From positions 62,001 to 126,000 of the forward strand of contig JAIOYF010000006.1 in assembly GCA_021741245.1 (NCBI GenBank): a stretch of DNA of 64,000 nt. Reading direction: 5' to 3'. Under the pieces are notes generated by a model. That model ran no database searches, was not told where the DNA came from, and saw only the letters and a list, made by a program, of their open reading frames with translations. This document shows, one piece after another, positions 44,936-55,102 of the stretch. Both the position numbers and the translations under genes were made by a program. This stretch comes from Paracoccaceae bacterium. Lineage in GTDB: Bacteria; Pseudomonadota; Alphaproteobacteria; Rhodobacterales; Rhodobacteraceae. Each line of letters opens with the position of its first letter. Position 1 is the stretch's first letter.

Positions 44936-45889
44936 CTAGGCGCGGGCCAGATCGCCAAGCCGCGCGAGCGCCGTCGCGCGGCAGATGGCATGGGCGGATG
45001 CCGTGGCGGGGTCGTCAAGCAGGGCCGTCATCTGGGCCGCCGTGCCCGCAACCATCCGCTGAATCTTGGTGTCTTCGCGGTGGTTGGTGTTGTGACGGCT
45101 GTAAAAGTCATCATCGTGACGAATGGCCGTATCGCCCGCTGCGGCAAAGCCGCGTCCGCGCAGTTTCTTTAACTCATAAAGCTGGCGGGTGCGCACGGCA
45201 TAGTGGTTGATCTGCCCCAGTCGATAACGGTTCTCGACGACGTCCGTTCGCGCGACAGGATCGCCGTTGCGATGGGTGCCGTGGATAAAATCATCCCCCA
45301 GACGCTTGCCCCCGCCGTTCAGAACCAAGGGCGTGCTGCCCTCAACCCAAAGGGGGCGGTGAAGTTGCAGGCCGCGAATACGCTCATCAAAGCGAAACAG
45401 CGTCTTGGTCAGAAAGCAGGGCTGATAAAACGGTTTGGAGGCCTGCGTAAACGCCGGGTCCACGAACCGTTCGGGCAGGCCAGTTTTGCCGCTGTCGCCC
45501 ATCAAAACCCAATTGAGCGCAAGGGCATCTGCCTTTGCCCCTTGCAGTTTTTCGATCAGAAAATCGATGGTCAGATCACGGAAACCGGGCACAAAAAACT
45601 CGTCCAGATCCAGCCAGATCACCCAATCGCCGGGGCGAAACCGTTTTTCGCGCAGCACAATCTCGGCGGCGTTAAGTTGCGGTGGCACCCCTGCGGGCAC
45701 AGTTTGGCGGATGTGCTGCACCGCCCCCTGTGCCGCAAGCGCATCGAGCAAAAGGTCAGAGCCATCGGTGCAATTGTTCGACACCACGATGATATCCGTC
45801 ATGCCGATGGCGCGATGATAGGCGACCCATTCCAAAAGAAAGGGTCCCTCATTGCGTTGCGCGGAAAAGACGATGCGACGGTCCGTCAT
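44936..45889 (-). CDS. Glycosyltransferase family 2-like protein
   Basis: A 317-residue glycosyltransferase of the type related to PF13704. The N-terminus EGPFLLEWVAYHRAIGMTDIIVVSNNCTDGS and the DxD-like motif WLDLDEFFVP define the nucleotide-sugar binding site; the C-terminal half is helical. It has no transmembrane helix, so it is probably cytoplasmic. AAGGCC precedes the ATG. Adjacent FkbM and SAM methyltransferases suggest polysaccharide modification. The donor and acceptor are not predictable. Confidence 0.75.
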   Translation of the reverse strand: MTDRRIVFSAQRNEGPFLLEWVAYHRAIGMTDIIVVSNNCTDGSDLLLDALAAQGAVQHIRQTVPAGVPPQLNAAEIVLREKRFRPGDWVIWLDLDEFFVPGFRDLTIDFLIEKLQGAKADALALNWVLMGDSGKTGLPERFVDPAFTQASKPFYQPCFLTKTLFRFDERIRGLQLHRPLWVEGSTPLVLNGGGKRLGDDFIHGTHRNGDPVARTDVVENRYRLGQINHYAVRTRQLYELKKLRGRGFAAAGDTAIRHDDDFYSRHNTNHREDTKIQRMVAGTAAQMTALLDDPATASAHAICRATALARLGDLARA

Positions 45890-45985
45890 CTGGCCTTGTC
45901 ATGAAGTATTGTGTCGAATTTCTTGACAATGACCTTGGAAAGCCAAGGATGCCGCGTCAATCGGTTTTCGGATTTTGTTACAAGA

Positions 45986-47224
45986 TCATGGCTTAACCGT
46001 GGCCTCTTGCACCAAGGCCAGACACAGGTCGGTCGCCACAGCCATGTCTTGCGCCGAAATCCATTCCAGCGGGCCGTGGATGTTTTGCATGCCCGTGAAC
46101 AGGTTCGGGGTGGGGATGCCCATTTCCGTGAGGCGAGAGCCGTCGGTGCCGCCGCGAATGGGCACAGAGACAGGCGAGACGCCAATCCGCGCGCAGGCGC
46201 GTCGGGCCAGATCAACGGGGGTCATGTCGGTTTCCAACCAATAGCGCATGTTGCGGTATTGCGGGCGGATGGTGCAGGTGATGCGGGCGCGGGGTTCGCT
46301 GGCCTGCACGGCGGCGCAGACCTGTTCGACCAAGGCCCCCTTGGCGGCAAGCCCGTCACGTTCAAAGTCGCGCAAGATGAACTTGATGGTCATTTCGGCG
46401 GCGTCGCCCGTCATCTCGGTCGCGTGAATGAACCCTTCACGATCATCGGTCACTTCGGGCGTCATGGTGGCCTGCGGCAGGGTGGCGATGATCTTTGAGG
46501 CAAGGTGAATGGCGTTCACCATTTTGCCCTTGGCCAATCCGGGGTGGATAGAGACACCCGTGATCTTGACCACGGCCCCATCGGCGGAAAAGCTTTCATA
46601 CTCCACCTCACCCACAGCGCCCCCATCGAAGGTATAGGCGAAATCGGCGGCAAGATCCTTTGGCAGACGGCTGTTGACGCCCCGGCCGATTTCCTCATCC
46701 GGGGTAAAAGCCACGCGGATTGTCGGGCGTGCGATCTGCGGATTTTCCAGCAAATGGCGCGCGGCGGTCATGATGATGGCAACACCTGCCTTGTCGTCCG
46801 CACCCAAAAGCGTGGTGCCAGAGGCGGTGATGATGTCATGCCCCTGTTTGGTGGCAAGATAGGGGAACTCTTCTGGGGACAGGCTTAGGTCGGGCGCATC
46901 AGGAAAGGTGATCGTGCCGCCGTTATAGCCCTTTATCACCCGCGGCTTGACCCCGGTCGCGTTGAACTGCGGCGCGGTATCGACATGGGCCAGAAAGCCG
47001 ACAACGGGGCCGGGTGTGGTGCCGGGAAGGGTGGCCAGAACGGTGCCATAGTCGGTCAACTGCACGTCCGTGGCGCCGATTTCTTCAAGCTCGGTCTTCA
47101 GCAGGCGCAAGATATCCCACTGAATGGCCGTGGAGGGGGAAGAGGGGCTATCCTCATCACTTTGGCTGTCGATGGCGGCGTAACGGATCAGGCGGTTCGT
47201 GAGTTCGTCGGTGAATTGGGACAT
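45986..47224 (-). CDS. pepT: Peptidase T (tripeptide aminopeptidase)
   Basis: A 412-residue M20-family zinc peptidase. Metal ligands and catalytic residues appear in LAHVDTAP, GADDKAGVAI, DEEIGRGVNSR and the C-terminal NIHGPLEW. IRGGTDGSRLTEMGIPTPNLFTG is the M20B dimer-bridging motif. It removes the N-terminal residue of tripeptides in the cytoplasm. ATG 47224 is chosen because GGAGG lies six bases upstream. Length matches PepT. Confidence 0.93.
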   Translation of the reverse strand: MSQFTDELTNRLIRYAAIDSQSDEDSPSSPSTAIQWDILRLLKTELEEIGATDVQLTDYGTVLATLPGTTPGPVVGFLAHVDTAPQFNATGVKPRVIKGYNGGTITFPDAPDLSLSPEEFPYLATKQGHDIITASGTTLLGADDKAGVAIIMTAARHLLENPQIARPTIRVAFTPDEEIGRGVNSRLPKDLAADFAYTFDGGAVGEVEYESFSADGAVVKITGVSIHPGLAKGKMVNAIHLASKIIATLPQATMTPEVTDDREGFIHATEMTGDAAEMTIKFILRDFERDGLAAKGALVEQVCAAVQASEPRARITCTIRPQYRNMRYWLETDMTPVDLARRACARIGVSPVSVPIRGGTDGSRLTEMGIPTPNLFTGMQNIHGPLEWISAQDMAVATDLCLALVQEATVKP

Positions 47225-47300
47225 CTTGGCCTCCGGCATGTCGGGCTGATCTGGTCCCGTTGGGGCGGCGCTGTCAATGGGGAGCGGGTCACAGAGGCGG

Positions 47301-47783
47301 TCAACCGCGCCGGGCGGCCTCGATTGCGGCCACGTCGATCTTGGTCATGGTCATCATCGCCTCAAACGCCCGCTGTGAGGCACCGCCGCCCATGGCCAGC
47401 GCCTCGATCAGAACGCGGGGCGTGATTTGCCATGACAGACCCCAACGGTCCTTGCACCACCCGCAGGCGCTTTCTTGCCCGCCATTGCCAACGATGGCGG
47501 CCCAGTAACGGTCGGTTTCTTCCTGATCCTCGGTCGCGATCTGAAAGGAAAACGCCTCTGACTGTCGAAAAGCGGGCCCGCCGTTCAGGCCAAGGCAGGG
47601 AATGCCCATCACCGTAAATCCAACGGTCAGCACATCCCCCGCCTTGCCCGAGGGGAAATCGGACGGGGCGCGATAGATGGCCCCAACGGTGCTGTCGGGA
47701 AAGGTCTGGGCGTAAAAGGTGGCGGCCGCTTCGGCGTCACGATCAAACCACAGGCAGATTGTGTTCTTGGCTATGTGCATCAT
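47301..47783 (-). CDS. VOC-family protein (PhnB-like)
   Basis: A 160-residue vicinal-oxygen-chelate protein. The segment NTICLWFDRDAEAAATFYAQTFPDS and the second half with DRWGLSWQITPRVL match the 3-demethylubiquinone-9 3-methyltransferase/PhnB-like branch, which is not itself a methyltransferase. GAGGATGAC precedes two adjacent ATGs; the first is used. The function of this branch is unknown. It lies between mdh and pepT on the same strand. Confidence 0.8.
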   Translation of the reverse strand: MMHIAKNTICLWFDRDAEAAATFYAQTFPDSTVGAIYRAPSDFPSGKAGDVLTVGFTVMGIPCLGLNGGPAFRQSEAFSFQIATEDQEETDRYWAAIVGNGGQESACGWCKDRWGLSWQITPRVLIEALAMGGGASQRAFEAMMTMTKIDVAAIEAARRG

Positions 47784-47875
47784 GTCATCCTCTTGCACGG
47801 GCGATAGCTGGGCCACGCTGCCAGCCTGTGCGAGATGATACCATGGGATCCAAGGCTTCCCTAGCCGATCAGAAA

Positions 47876-47904
47876 CAAAAACGCGCGCCCCGATGGGACG
47901 CGCG
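47876..47904 (-). terminator. Terminator of mdh
   Basis: Minus-strand CGCGCG-T-CCC-ATC-GGG-G-CGCGCG (one opposed T/G pair) is followed by TTTTTGTTTC. It lies 22 bases after the mdh stop. Confidence 0.8.
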
Positions 47905-47926
47905 CCTGTCGTGTTGTTCTGGGCGA

Positions 47927-49801
<1,875 letters not shown>

Positions 49802-49849
49802 TCTGGGCGGCGATTGGTGCGCGGGTTTTCGGCGCCTGCATCCGGCCAA

Positions 49850-50161
49850 TCAGGCCGGTTTGCCCTTGGCGGGCAATTCATCAGCCATCGTTTCAAACCC
49901 CTGACCCGAGGCGACAAGGCACATCCTCCCATCGGGCAGGGTGACTGTGATCGTCCATGTCCCGGTTTCAGGCGCTGCAAAAACCTCCATCACCGAATTG
50001 TTGGCCGCAATCCCCATGCCTCGGCGGGTTTCGCCATAGCGGTCCGCCAGTTGGGACAAGACGACATCGCGTTTGGCGCATTGGCTCTGCGCCTGCGCCG
50101 CCATCGGCGCAAGGATCATCCCGGCGAGGCCGAGCGAGAGGGGAAAAAACTTCTCAATCAT
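49850..50161 (-). CDS. Secreted hypothetical protein
   Basis: A 103-residue protein with a signal peptide (LSLGLAGMILAPMAAQA-Q), two cysteines (SQCAKRD and RMCLVA) that may form a disulfide, and a beta-rich middle (MEVFAAPETGTWTITVTLPDG). AAAGGC precedes the ATG. No family recognised; the GTWTITVTLPDG pattern is common in small periplasmic proteins of marine alphaproteobacteria. It is convergent with the TauE gene and divergent from mcl2. Confidence 0.65.
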   Translation of the reverse strand: MIEKFFPLSLGLAGMILAPMAAQAQSQCAKRDVVLSQLADRYGETRRGMGIAANNSVMEVFAAPETGTWTITVTLPDGRMCLVASGQGFETMADELPAKGKPA

Positions 50162-50405
50162 GATCTGCCTTTCCGGGCGCGGTGGCCCTGTGGGTTGGGG
50201 TATTCTCCTGCCTTGGGTCGTCTGGGCTTTGCCCTTTGGTGGGGGCCAGTGACCCGCATGTGCAAACTCTGCGCCCCGAATCACGCAAAATCGGTTAACG
50301 GCCCGCCCGGATCGGGATGAAAATGCTGCGATGCGGCAATTTTGGGCTTGTGGATTGTGATGAAATTATGACTTCTGGCGCAACTTTATTACCAAGGGAC
50401 GAATC

Positions 50406-51260
50406 ATGACCCAGCCCGCCCGCCTTTACCGATCGGTCCTCTATATTCCCGCCTCAAAAGAGCGGGCGTTGGAAAAGGCGATGAGCCTGCCTGCCGATGC
50501 GATCATTTTCGATCTGGAAGATGCGGTTGCACCCGACGAAAAGGCGCAGGCCCGTCTGATTTTGGATGCCGCGCTGTATGATGATTTTGGGCACAGGGCG
50601 CGGATCGTGCGGGTCAATGCGCTGGACACCGCATGGGGGCGTGACGATATCGCGGCTTTTGCCAACCATGACCGGGTTGATGCCCTGTTGATCCCAAAGG
50701 TCAACAGCCCCGCGGATCTGGAGGCTGTGGTGGCGCTTGCGCCTGCAAAACCGCTTTGGGCCATGATGGAAACGGCGCAGGCCATGTTGAACGCGGCCGC
50801 GATCGCGGGCCATCCGGCGCTGCAGGGCATGGTGATGGGCACCAATGATCTGGCCAAGGAAATCGGCAGCCGCTTTCGCGCGGATCGTTTGCCGATGCAG
50901 GCGGGGTTGGGTCTGTGTCTGCTGGCGGCCAAGGCCTATGGCAAGATCATCATTGATGGGGTCTTCAACGCCTTCAAGGATGAGCAGGGGCTTTTGGCCG
51001 AATGTGAGCAAGGCCGCGACATGGGCTTTGATGGCAAAACGGTGATTCATCCGGCACAGGTGCAGATCGCCAATGCTGCCTTTGCCCCAAGCGAGGCCGA
51101 ACTGGATCTGGCCCGCCGACAGATCGAAGCCTTTGAGGCCGCCGTGGGTGCGGGGCAGGGTGTTGCGGTGCTTGATGGCAAGATCGTTGAAAATCTGCAT
51201 GTTGTTATGGCCCAAAGGACCCTTGCCAAGGCAGAAGCGATTGCGGCCATGGCCGATTAA
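50406..51260 (+). CDS. mcl2: CitE/HpcH family, probable (3S)-malyl-CoA thioesterase
   Basis: A 284-residue CitE-like TIM-barrel protein. RSVLYIPASKERALEKA binds CoA, IIFDLEDAVAPDEKAQAR carries the metal-binding acid, and GFDGKTVIHPAQVQIAN is the C-terminal signature. It is shorter than malyl-CoA lyase Mcl1 and resembles Mcl2, which hydrolyses (3S)-malyl-CoA to malate and CoA in the ethylmalonyl-CoA pathway. The mesaconyl-CoA hydratase gene two genes downstream supports this. Catalytic details differ from the lyase; a citrate lyase beta-subunit function is excluded by context. GGGACG precedes the ATG. Confidence 0.75.
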   Translation: MTQPARLYRSVLYIPASKERALEKAMSLPADAIIFDLEDAVAPDEKAQARLILDAALYDDFGHRARIVRVNALDTAWGRDDIAAFANHDRVDALLIPKVNSPADLEAVVALAPAKPLWAMMETAQAMLNAAAIAGHPALQGMVMGTNDLAKEIGSRFRADRLPMQAGLGLCLLAAKAYGKIIIDGVFNAFKDEQGLLAECEQGRDMGFDGKTVIHPAQVQIANAAFAPSEAELDLARRQIEAFEAAVGAGQGVAVLDGKIVENLHVVMAQRTLAKAEAIAAMAD

Positions 51261-51296
51261 GGCCAAGCTGCGGCGCAAACAGGCGGAGGCTTTGCA

Positions 51297-51842
51297 ATGA
51301 CACTTCTGATACTTGGCGTGGTCCTATGGTGGGCGGCGCATCTTTTCAAACGGGTGATGCCTGCGCAGCGCGCAGCCTTGGGTGACAAGGGCAAAGGGAT
51401 TGCGGCGGTCCTTGTTCTGCTGTCGGTGGTTTTGATGGTGATCGGCTATCGCGCGGCCCCCTATATCGAATACTGGCCGCGCATGACGCCGCTGGTCGGG
51501 ATCAACAACCTTTTGATGGTCTTCGCGTTTTATCTCTACGCGGCCAGCGGGGCAAAGACCGCCATCGCGCGCAAGATCCGCCACCCGCAGCTGACGGCTG
51601 TTAAGGTTTGGGCGATTGCGCATTTGCTGGTAAATGGGGACCTGGCCTCCATCATCTTGTTTGGTGGGATTTTGGCCTGGGCCGTGGTGAGTGTGATTGT
51701 GATCAATCGTGCGGAACCAAACTGGGTGCCGCCGGCACCGGGACCTGTACGCAAAGAGTTCACAGCCATTATTGCGACCGTTGTTGTGGTGGGCATCGTG
51801 ATGATGATCCACAACTGGCTTGGCATACAGCCCTGGGGCTGA
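51297..51842 (+). CDS. NnrU-family membrane protein
   Basis: A 181-residue protein with about five hydrophobic helices and the family motif HPQLTAVKVWAIAHLLVNGDLA. NnrU was named for involvement in nitric oxide and nitrite reduction in denitrifiers, but many members sit elsewhere; a relation to carotenoid isomerase Z-ISO is also known for the fold. No denitrification genes are nearby, so the function here is open. GGAGG supports the ATG. It lies between mcl2 and mch. Confidence 0.8.
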   Translation: MTLLILGVVLWWAAHLFKRVMPAQRAALGDKGKGIAAVLVLLSVVLMVIGYRAAPYIEYWPRMTPLVGINNLLMVFAFYLYAASGAKTAIARKIRHPQLTAVKVWAIAHLLVNGDLASIILFGGILAWAVVSVIVINRAEPNWVPPAPGPVRKEFTAIIATVVVVGIVMMIHNWLGIQPWG

Positions 51843-51853
51843 TGGGGGGAATG

Positions 51854-52057
51854 ATGAAGCTTTACCGCTTTTTGTCCGAAGACGACACCTCGGCGTTTTG
51901 CCACAAGGTGACGGCGGCCCTGAACAAGGGGTGGGAGCTGCATGGCCCCCCCACCTATGCTTTTGACGCAGCGCGCGGCGTGATGCGCTGCGGGCAGTCC
52001 GTGGTCAAGGATGTGCCCGGCATCTATGCGCCAGACATCAAGCTGAGCGAACATTAA
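51854..52057 (+). CDS. DUF1737-family protein
   Basis: A 67-residue protein beginning MKLYRFLSEDDTSAFCHKV and containing ALNKGWELHG, the hallmark of the small DUF1737 family; function unknown. Three in-frame ATGs compete (51842, 51851 and 51854); the last gives the family-typical N-terminus and follows GGGGGA. The first overlaps the NnrU stop (TGATG), suggesting coupled translation. Confidence 0.75.
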   Translation: MKLYRFLSEDDTSAFCHKVTAALNKGWELHGPPTYAFDAARGVMRCGQSVVKDVPGIYAPDIKLSEH

Positions 52058-52108
52058 GGGGCAGGGGGGCCATATGTTGCCCCCCTGCCAAGACAAGGAA
52101 GACCGACC

Positions 52109-53134
52109 ATGAAGACCAATCCGGGCCGCTTTTTTGAGGATTACCGGCTGGGCGAAACCATTGTCCATGCGGTTCCGCGCACGGTTTCGGGGGGTGAACG
52201 GGCGATGTATCACGCCCTTTATCCGGCCCGGCACGCGCTTTATTCCTCGGACAAGTTCGCGCGCGCCTGTGGGTTGCAACAATCCCCGCTTGATGACCTT
52301 GCGGCCTTTCACATCGTGTTTGGCAAAACCGTGCCCGATATCAGCCTGAATGCCGTCGCGAACCTTGGCTATGCCGAGGGGCGATGGCTGCGGCAGGTTT
52401 ACCCCGGCGACACGCTGCGCGCTGAAAGCACGGTGATTGGTCTGAAGGAAAACTCCAGCGGCACCTCGGGTGTGGTTTATGTGCGGACCAAGGGGCTGAA
52501 CCAAGACGATGAAGAGGTGCTGGAATATGTGCGCTGGGTCATGGTCAAAAAGCGTGACCTGAGCTTGCCCGCCCCTGCGGCGGTCTTGCCGCAACTGGCG
52601 CCTGTTGTTGTGCCCGAGGCGTTGGTTTTCCCCAAGCGGTTGGATTTTTCGCGCTATGACTTTGCCTTGGCAGGCGAACGTCATCGTTGGGGCGACTATG
52701 AGGTGGGCGAGACGATTGACCACGTCGATGGTGTGACGATCGAAGAGGCCGACCATATGCAGGCCACCCGGTTATGGCAAAATACCTCCAAGGTGCATTT
52801 CGATGTGACCCAACGTCCGGATGGGCGGCGGCTGGTTTATGGCGGCCATATCATCAGCCTTGCGCGCAGCCTGTCATTCAACGGCTTGGCCAATGCGCAA
52901 ATGATTGTCGCCCTGAACGCGGGCGCGCATGCCAATCCCTGTTTCGCAGGCGATACGGTCAGGGCGTGGTCCGAGGTTTTGGACAAGGCTGAGACGCCGA
53001 TGCCCGGCGTGGGGGCGCTGCGGTTGCGGCTTGTGGCCACCAAAGGGCCAGCGTTTGAACTGCGCGGCGAGGATGGAAAATATCTGCCGCACGTCTTGCT
53101 GGACCTTGATTACTGGGCGCTGATACCTTTGTAG
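52109..53134 (+). CDS. mch: Mesaconyl-CoA hydratase (beta-methylmalyl-CoA dehydratase)
   Basis: A 341-residue double hot-dog (MaoC-type) hydratase: the first domain opens FFEDYRLGETIVHAVPRTV and has AYHALYP and NLGYAEGRW; the second repeats with RWGDYEVGETIDHVDG and VYGGHIISLARSLSFNGL. It interconverts mesaconyl-CoA and beta-methylmalyl-CoA in the ethylmalonyl-CoA pathway for acetate assimilation. Length and context with mcl2 support the assignment. AAGGAAGACC precedes the ATG. Confidence 0.87.
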   Translation: MKTNPGRFFEDYRLGETIVHAVPRTVSGGERAMYHALYPARHALYSSDKFARACGLQQSPLDDLAAFHIVFGKTVPDISLNAVANLGYAEGRWLRQVYPGDTLRAESTVIGLKENSSGTSGVVYVRTKGLNQDDEEVLEYVRWVMVKKRDLSLPAPAAVLPQLAPVVVPEALVFPKRLDFSRYDFALAGERHRWGDYEVGETIDHVDGVTIEEADHMQATRLWQNTSKVHFDVTQRPDGRRLVYGGHIISLARSLSFNGLANAQMIVALNAGAHANPCFAGDTVRAWSEVLDKAETPMPGVGALRLRLVATKGPAFELRGEDGKYLPHVLLDLDYWALIPL

Positions 53135-53209
53135 TGTTTCGGGTATTGCAACAATGCCGTCTGGCTGCTTGGGGTTTGGCGGATTGGCACACGGAAAGTC
53201 AGTGAATAG

Positions 53210-53995
53210 ATGAGTCCCTTTGAATTGAACGAAAGTTTGGGCTGGTTTCCGGAATTGCCCAAGATGTTCCGGGCCGACTATCAGCTTGGCAATTACTCCC
53301 AAGAACAGATCGAAAAGATCATGTGGAAGTATCTGGTGCGCTTGCAAAATTCGTCGCGCGCCTGGGTTCGGATCCATCAGCACGCGCCAGAGACTTTGAC
53401 CGCCGCCCCGCTGGATATTCTGGAATTGTCGACAGCACATGGTGCGCAGTTGGAGATCTGGCGCAGCCTTGGTCACCGCGTGCACGGCACCGATTTCAAC
53501 TGGGCCACCGAAGACAGCATGGCGCAGAGCAAGCCGGCAACCCAACCTTGGCAGCGCAAGCTTATGACCAATCTGCGCGCCATTGCGCATGAGAATACGA
53601 CCGCGCCCTTGATCAACGGCTGGCCCTATCAACCCATCATCGAGTCGCTTGGCCTTGACGTGACGCTGCACAATGGCGCGATCCTGCCCTATCCCTTTGC
53701 CGATAAAAGTTATGACTATGTGTTTTGCTATCAGGCGATTGAGGCCTATGGCCCCCCCGCAGAATGGGGCCGTTTTGTGGATGAGTTTTGCCGGATCGCG
53801 CGCAAGCGGGTGATCATCGGCTTTAACCCAATCGCGGTCACAAAGCGCAATAAGGACGTTTACCGTCAGGCCGAAAAGCAGGCGTTGCTGGACATCATGA
53901 ACTATAATCGCAACGGTTTTCGCACCGAGGCCTTTACCATGGGCACCACGCGGGCCGGGGTGCATCCCACGGCTTGCAAGCTGGTCGCGGTCTGA
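53210..53995 (+). CDS. Putative SAM-dependent methyltransferase-like protein
   Basis: A 261-residue protein. LDILELSTAHGAQLEIW resembles a degenerate motif I of class I methyltransferases, followed by HRVHGTDFNWATE as the acidic loop and SYDYVFCYQAIEAYGPPAEW as the catalytic region. The glycine-rich GxGxG is replaced by STAHG, so cofactor binding is uncertain. No clear ribosome-binding site. It lies between mch and the sdh promoter. Function unknown. Confidence 0.55.
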   Translation: MSPFELNESLGWFPELPKMFRADYQLGNYSQEQIEKIMWKYLVRLQNSSRAWVRIHQHAPETLTAAPLDILELSTAHGAQLEIWRSLGHRVHGTDFNWATEDSMAQSKPATQPWQRKLMTNLRAIAHENTTAPLINGWPYQPIIESLGLDVTLHNGAILPYPFADKSYDYVFCYQAIEAYGPPAEWGRFVDEFCRIARKRVIIGFNPIAVTKRNKDVYRQAEKQALLDIMNYNRNGFRTEAFTMGTTRAGVHPTACKLVAV

Positions 53996-54326
53996 CCCCT
54001 TTGGTCTTTGATGACCCGCGGCGCTGACGCAAAGGCCCGCAAGGCAACCCTGCTTTGCGCCGCCTGTGCCAGACCATGATCTCGGTCACGAACTATTTGG
54101 TATTTTGCGATTACCTTGGTTCAGCTGAGTCGCGCCAAATGTGATCACAGCCAGAAAATTTGTGATCACATCGGTGGGAATTTTGAATAATTGACGCGGA
54201 ATTGCCAAATATGCGGCATCGCAGCACGTGACAGGTCTGAAAAATCCGTTATTCAGGGCATCATAGATCGAAGCGGGCCCGGACCGATCATTGCGCCGGG
54301 ATACCACAGCGACGAAGGGAACCGAT
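53996..54326 (+). promoter_or_regulatory. Intergenic region upstream of sdhC with two TGTGATCACA operators
   Basis: Two perfect TGTGATCACA palindromes lie at 54140–54149 and 54161–54170, spaced exactly 21 bases, as in the sucC array. About 160 bases separate the closer site from the sdhC start. Downstream, TTGAAT-18-AAATAT (54183–54212) could be the promoter, placing the sites 13–43 bases upstream of its -35, where either activation or repression is possible. No gene is supported in this 331-base region. Confidence 0.6.
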
Positions 54327-54713
54327 ATGGCTGAAGCAAAGCGGGTCGAGCGGCCCCTGTCTCCGCATCTGCAAATCTACCGCATCCAATTGACATCCGT
54401 CACCTCCATCCTGACGCGCATCACCGGAAACGCGTTGATCGTCGGGGTTATCCTTGCGGTTTGGTGGTTGCTGGCCGCGGCGACATCGGATGCCTATTTC
54501 GCAACGGCAAATGCCGTGGCCACAAGCTGGTTTGGCGATCTGGTCTTTACCGGCTCGCTTTGGGCGGCTTGGTATCACTACCTCGCCGGGATGCGGCATC
54601 TTTACTACGATGCTGGCAAGGGCCTTGATCTTCCGACGGCGGAGAAACTGGGTTGGGCCGTCATCGGCGGGTCGGTCGTCTTGACGATCATCACCATCAT
54701 TTTGGTTCAGTGA
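54327..54713 (+). CDS. sdhC: Succinate dehydrogenase cytochrome b556 subunit
   Basis: A 128-residue membrane anchor of three transmembrane helices. LSPHLQIYRIQLTSVTSILTRITG is the family N-terminal signature with quinone-site residues, and YHYLAGMRHLYYD carries the heme b ligand His84. Together with SdhD it anchors SdhAB and reduces ubiquinone. GAAGGG precedes the ATG. It opens the sdh operon. Confidence 0.95.
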   Translation: MAEAKRVERPLSPHLQIYRIQLTSVTSILTRITGNALIVGVILAVWWLLAAATSDAYFATANAVATSWFGDLVFTGSLWAAWYHYLAGMRHLYYDAGKGLDLPTAEKLGWAVIGGSVVLTIITIILVQ

Positions 54714-54720
54714 GGGCAAC

Positions 54721-55092
54721 ATGCGGTATCTGACCGATCGTAAGCGCGCCATCGGCAAAGGCGCATCTGGCACGGGCACGGAACATCATTGGGCCATGCA
54801 GGTTTCTGCTGTGGGTCTGGCTTTCCTTCTGCCCGCATGGCTCTACGTGTTCGGCAAGGCGCTTGGCCAATCGCGCGAGGCGGTCGTGGCCACCTTTGGC
54901 CATCCCTTTCCAGCAATTCTGACGGGATTGTTGCTGGTTGTGGGAATGCGACACTTCGCCAAGGGCGCGACTATGATGATAGAAGATTATGCGCATGGGT
55001 CGGCGCGCAAGATTGCGGTGATGTCGGTCACCAGCCTGTCTTGGGTGATCGCGGCCACGGGGCTTTATGCTCTGGCCCGTATGGCGCTTTGA
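54721..55092 (+). CDS. sdhD: Succinate dehydrogenase membrane anchor SdhD
   Basis: A 123-residue anchor with three helices. The [19 protein letters not shown] stretch carries the second heme ligand region (His78) and a quinone-site Tyr90, as in other alphaproteobacterial SdhD proteins. It is seven bases after sdhC and ends ten bases before the sdhA start. Confidence 0.93.
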   Translation: MRYLTDRKRAIGKGASGTGTEHHWAMQVSAVGLAFLLPAWLYVFGKALGQSREAVVATFGHPFPAILTGLLLVVGMRHFAKGATMMIEDYAHGSARKIAVMSVTSLSWVIAATGLYALARMAL

Positions 55093-55102
55093 AGGAACGA
55101 AC

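Noticed and set aside
45933-45948. CCTTGG-AAAG-CCAAGG hairpin before pepT and after the GT2 start
   Set aside because: Only six base pairs, no T-tract and in the wrong position for a terminator of either gene; too little to call.
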